A model generated the notes under the pieces. The model saw only the letters and a program-made list of their open reading frames with translations, was not told the DNA's origin and searched no databases. From Baylisascaris procyonis (lineage: Eukaryota > Nematoda > Chromadorea > Rhabditida > Ascarididae), in assembly GCA_037389465.1 (NCBI GenBank), contig JAZARR010000185.1:62001-126000 (forward strand): a DNA stretch of 64,000 nt. Direction: 5' to 3'. This document shows positions 63,978 to 64,000 of this stretch, one piece after another. Every line of letters starts with the position of its first letter. Positions within the stretch are counted from its first letter, which is position 1. The position numbers and the translations under genes are program-made.

Positions 63978-64000
63978 TGCAGTAGAACCTCATTTTAAAC

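Overview
The window looks like nuclear DNA of a nematode: AT-rich and gene-poor, with small exons and introns from 47 bases to several kb, acceptors of the TTTCAG/TTGCAG type, and three candidate first exons that begin just after a strong acceptor, as expected for spliced-leader trans-splicing. No bacterial, organellar, rRNA or CRISPR sequence was seen. The species cannot be named; the long introns and base composition would suit a clade III (ascarid or filarial-like) nematode, but that is inference.

Layout. 1-9361 is one tandem array of a 22-bp unit (about 425 copies) with internal segmental duplications. From 12.6 to 27.9 kb the minus strand carries a gene for a secreted protein with one LDL-receptor class A domain. 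Its three 3' exons are well supported; four 5' exons, including a signal-peptide exon behind a trans-splice-type acceptor, are weaker. A 58-residue two-exon plus-strand gene lies at 29.5 kb. A minus-strand gene for a short secreted, neuropeptide-precursor-like protein lies at 34.3-34.5 kb. The 32-46 kb stretch holds scattered coding-like patches, none recognisable, plus a degenerate minisatellite and retroelement-like pieces at 44-45.4 kb. A plus-strand reading with a 47-base intron is at 52 kb. From 55.8 kb to the right edge the minus strand carries a seven-transmembrane receptor with a long glycosylatable ectodomain and altered DRY and NPxxY motifs.

How the parts might work together. An LDLa ligand, a short secreted peptide and an orphan receptor all point to cell signalling, probably neuronal, but nothing in the sequence shows that they act together. 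Six long (TA)n tracts, polypurine and G-rich tracts, and a family of degenerate dispersed repeats fill the spaces. Exon calls rest on splice signals, phase agreement, protein motifs and third-position GC judged by eye; no database search was possible. Candidate exons below confidence 0.4 should be read as leads.
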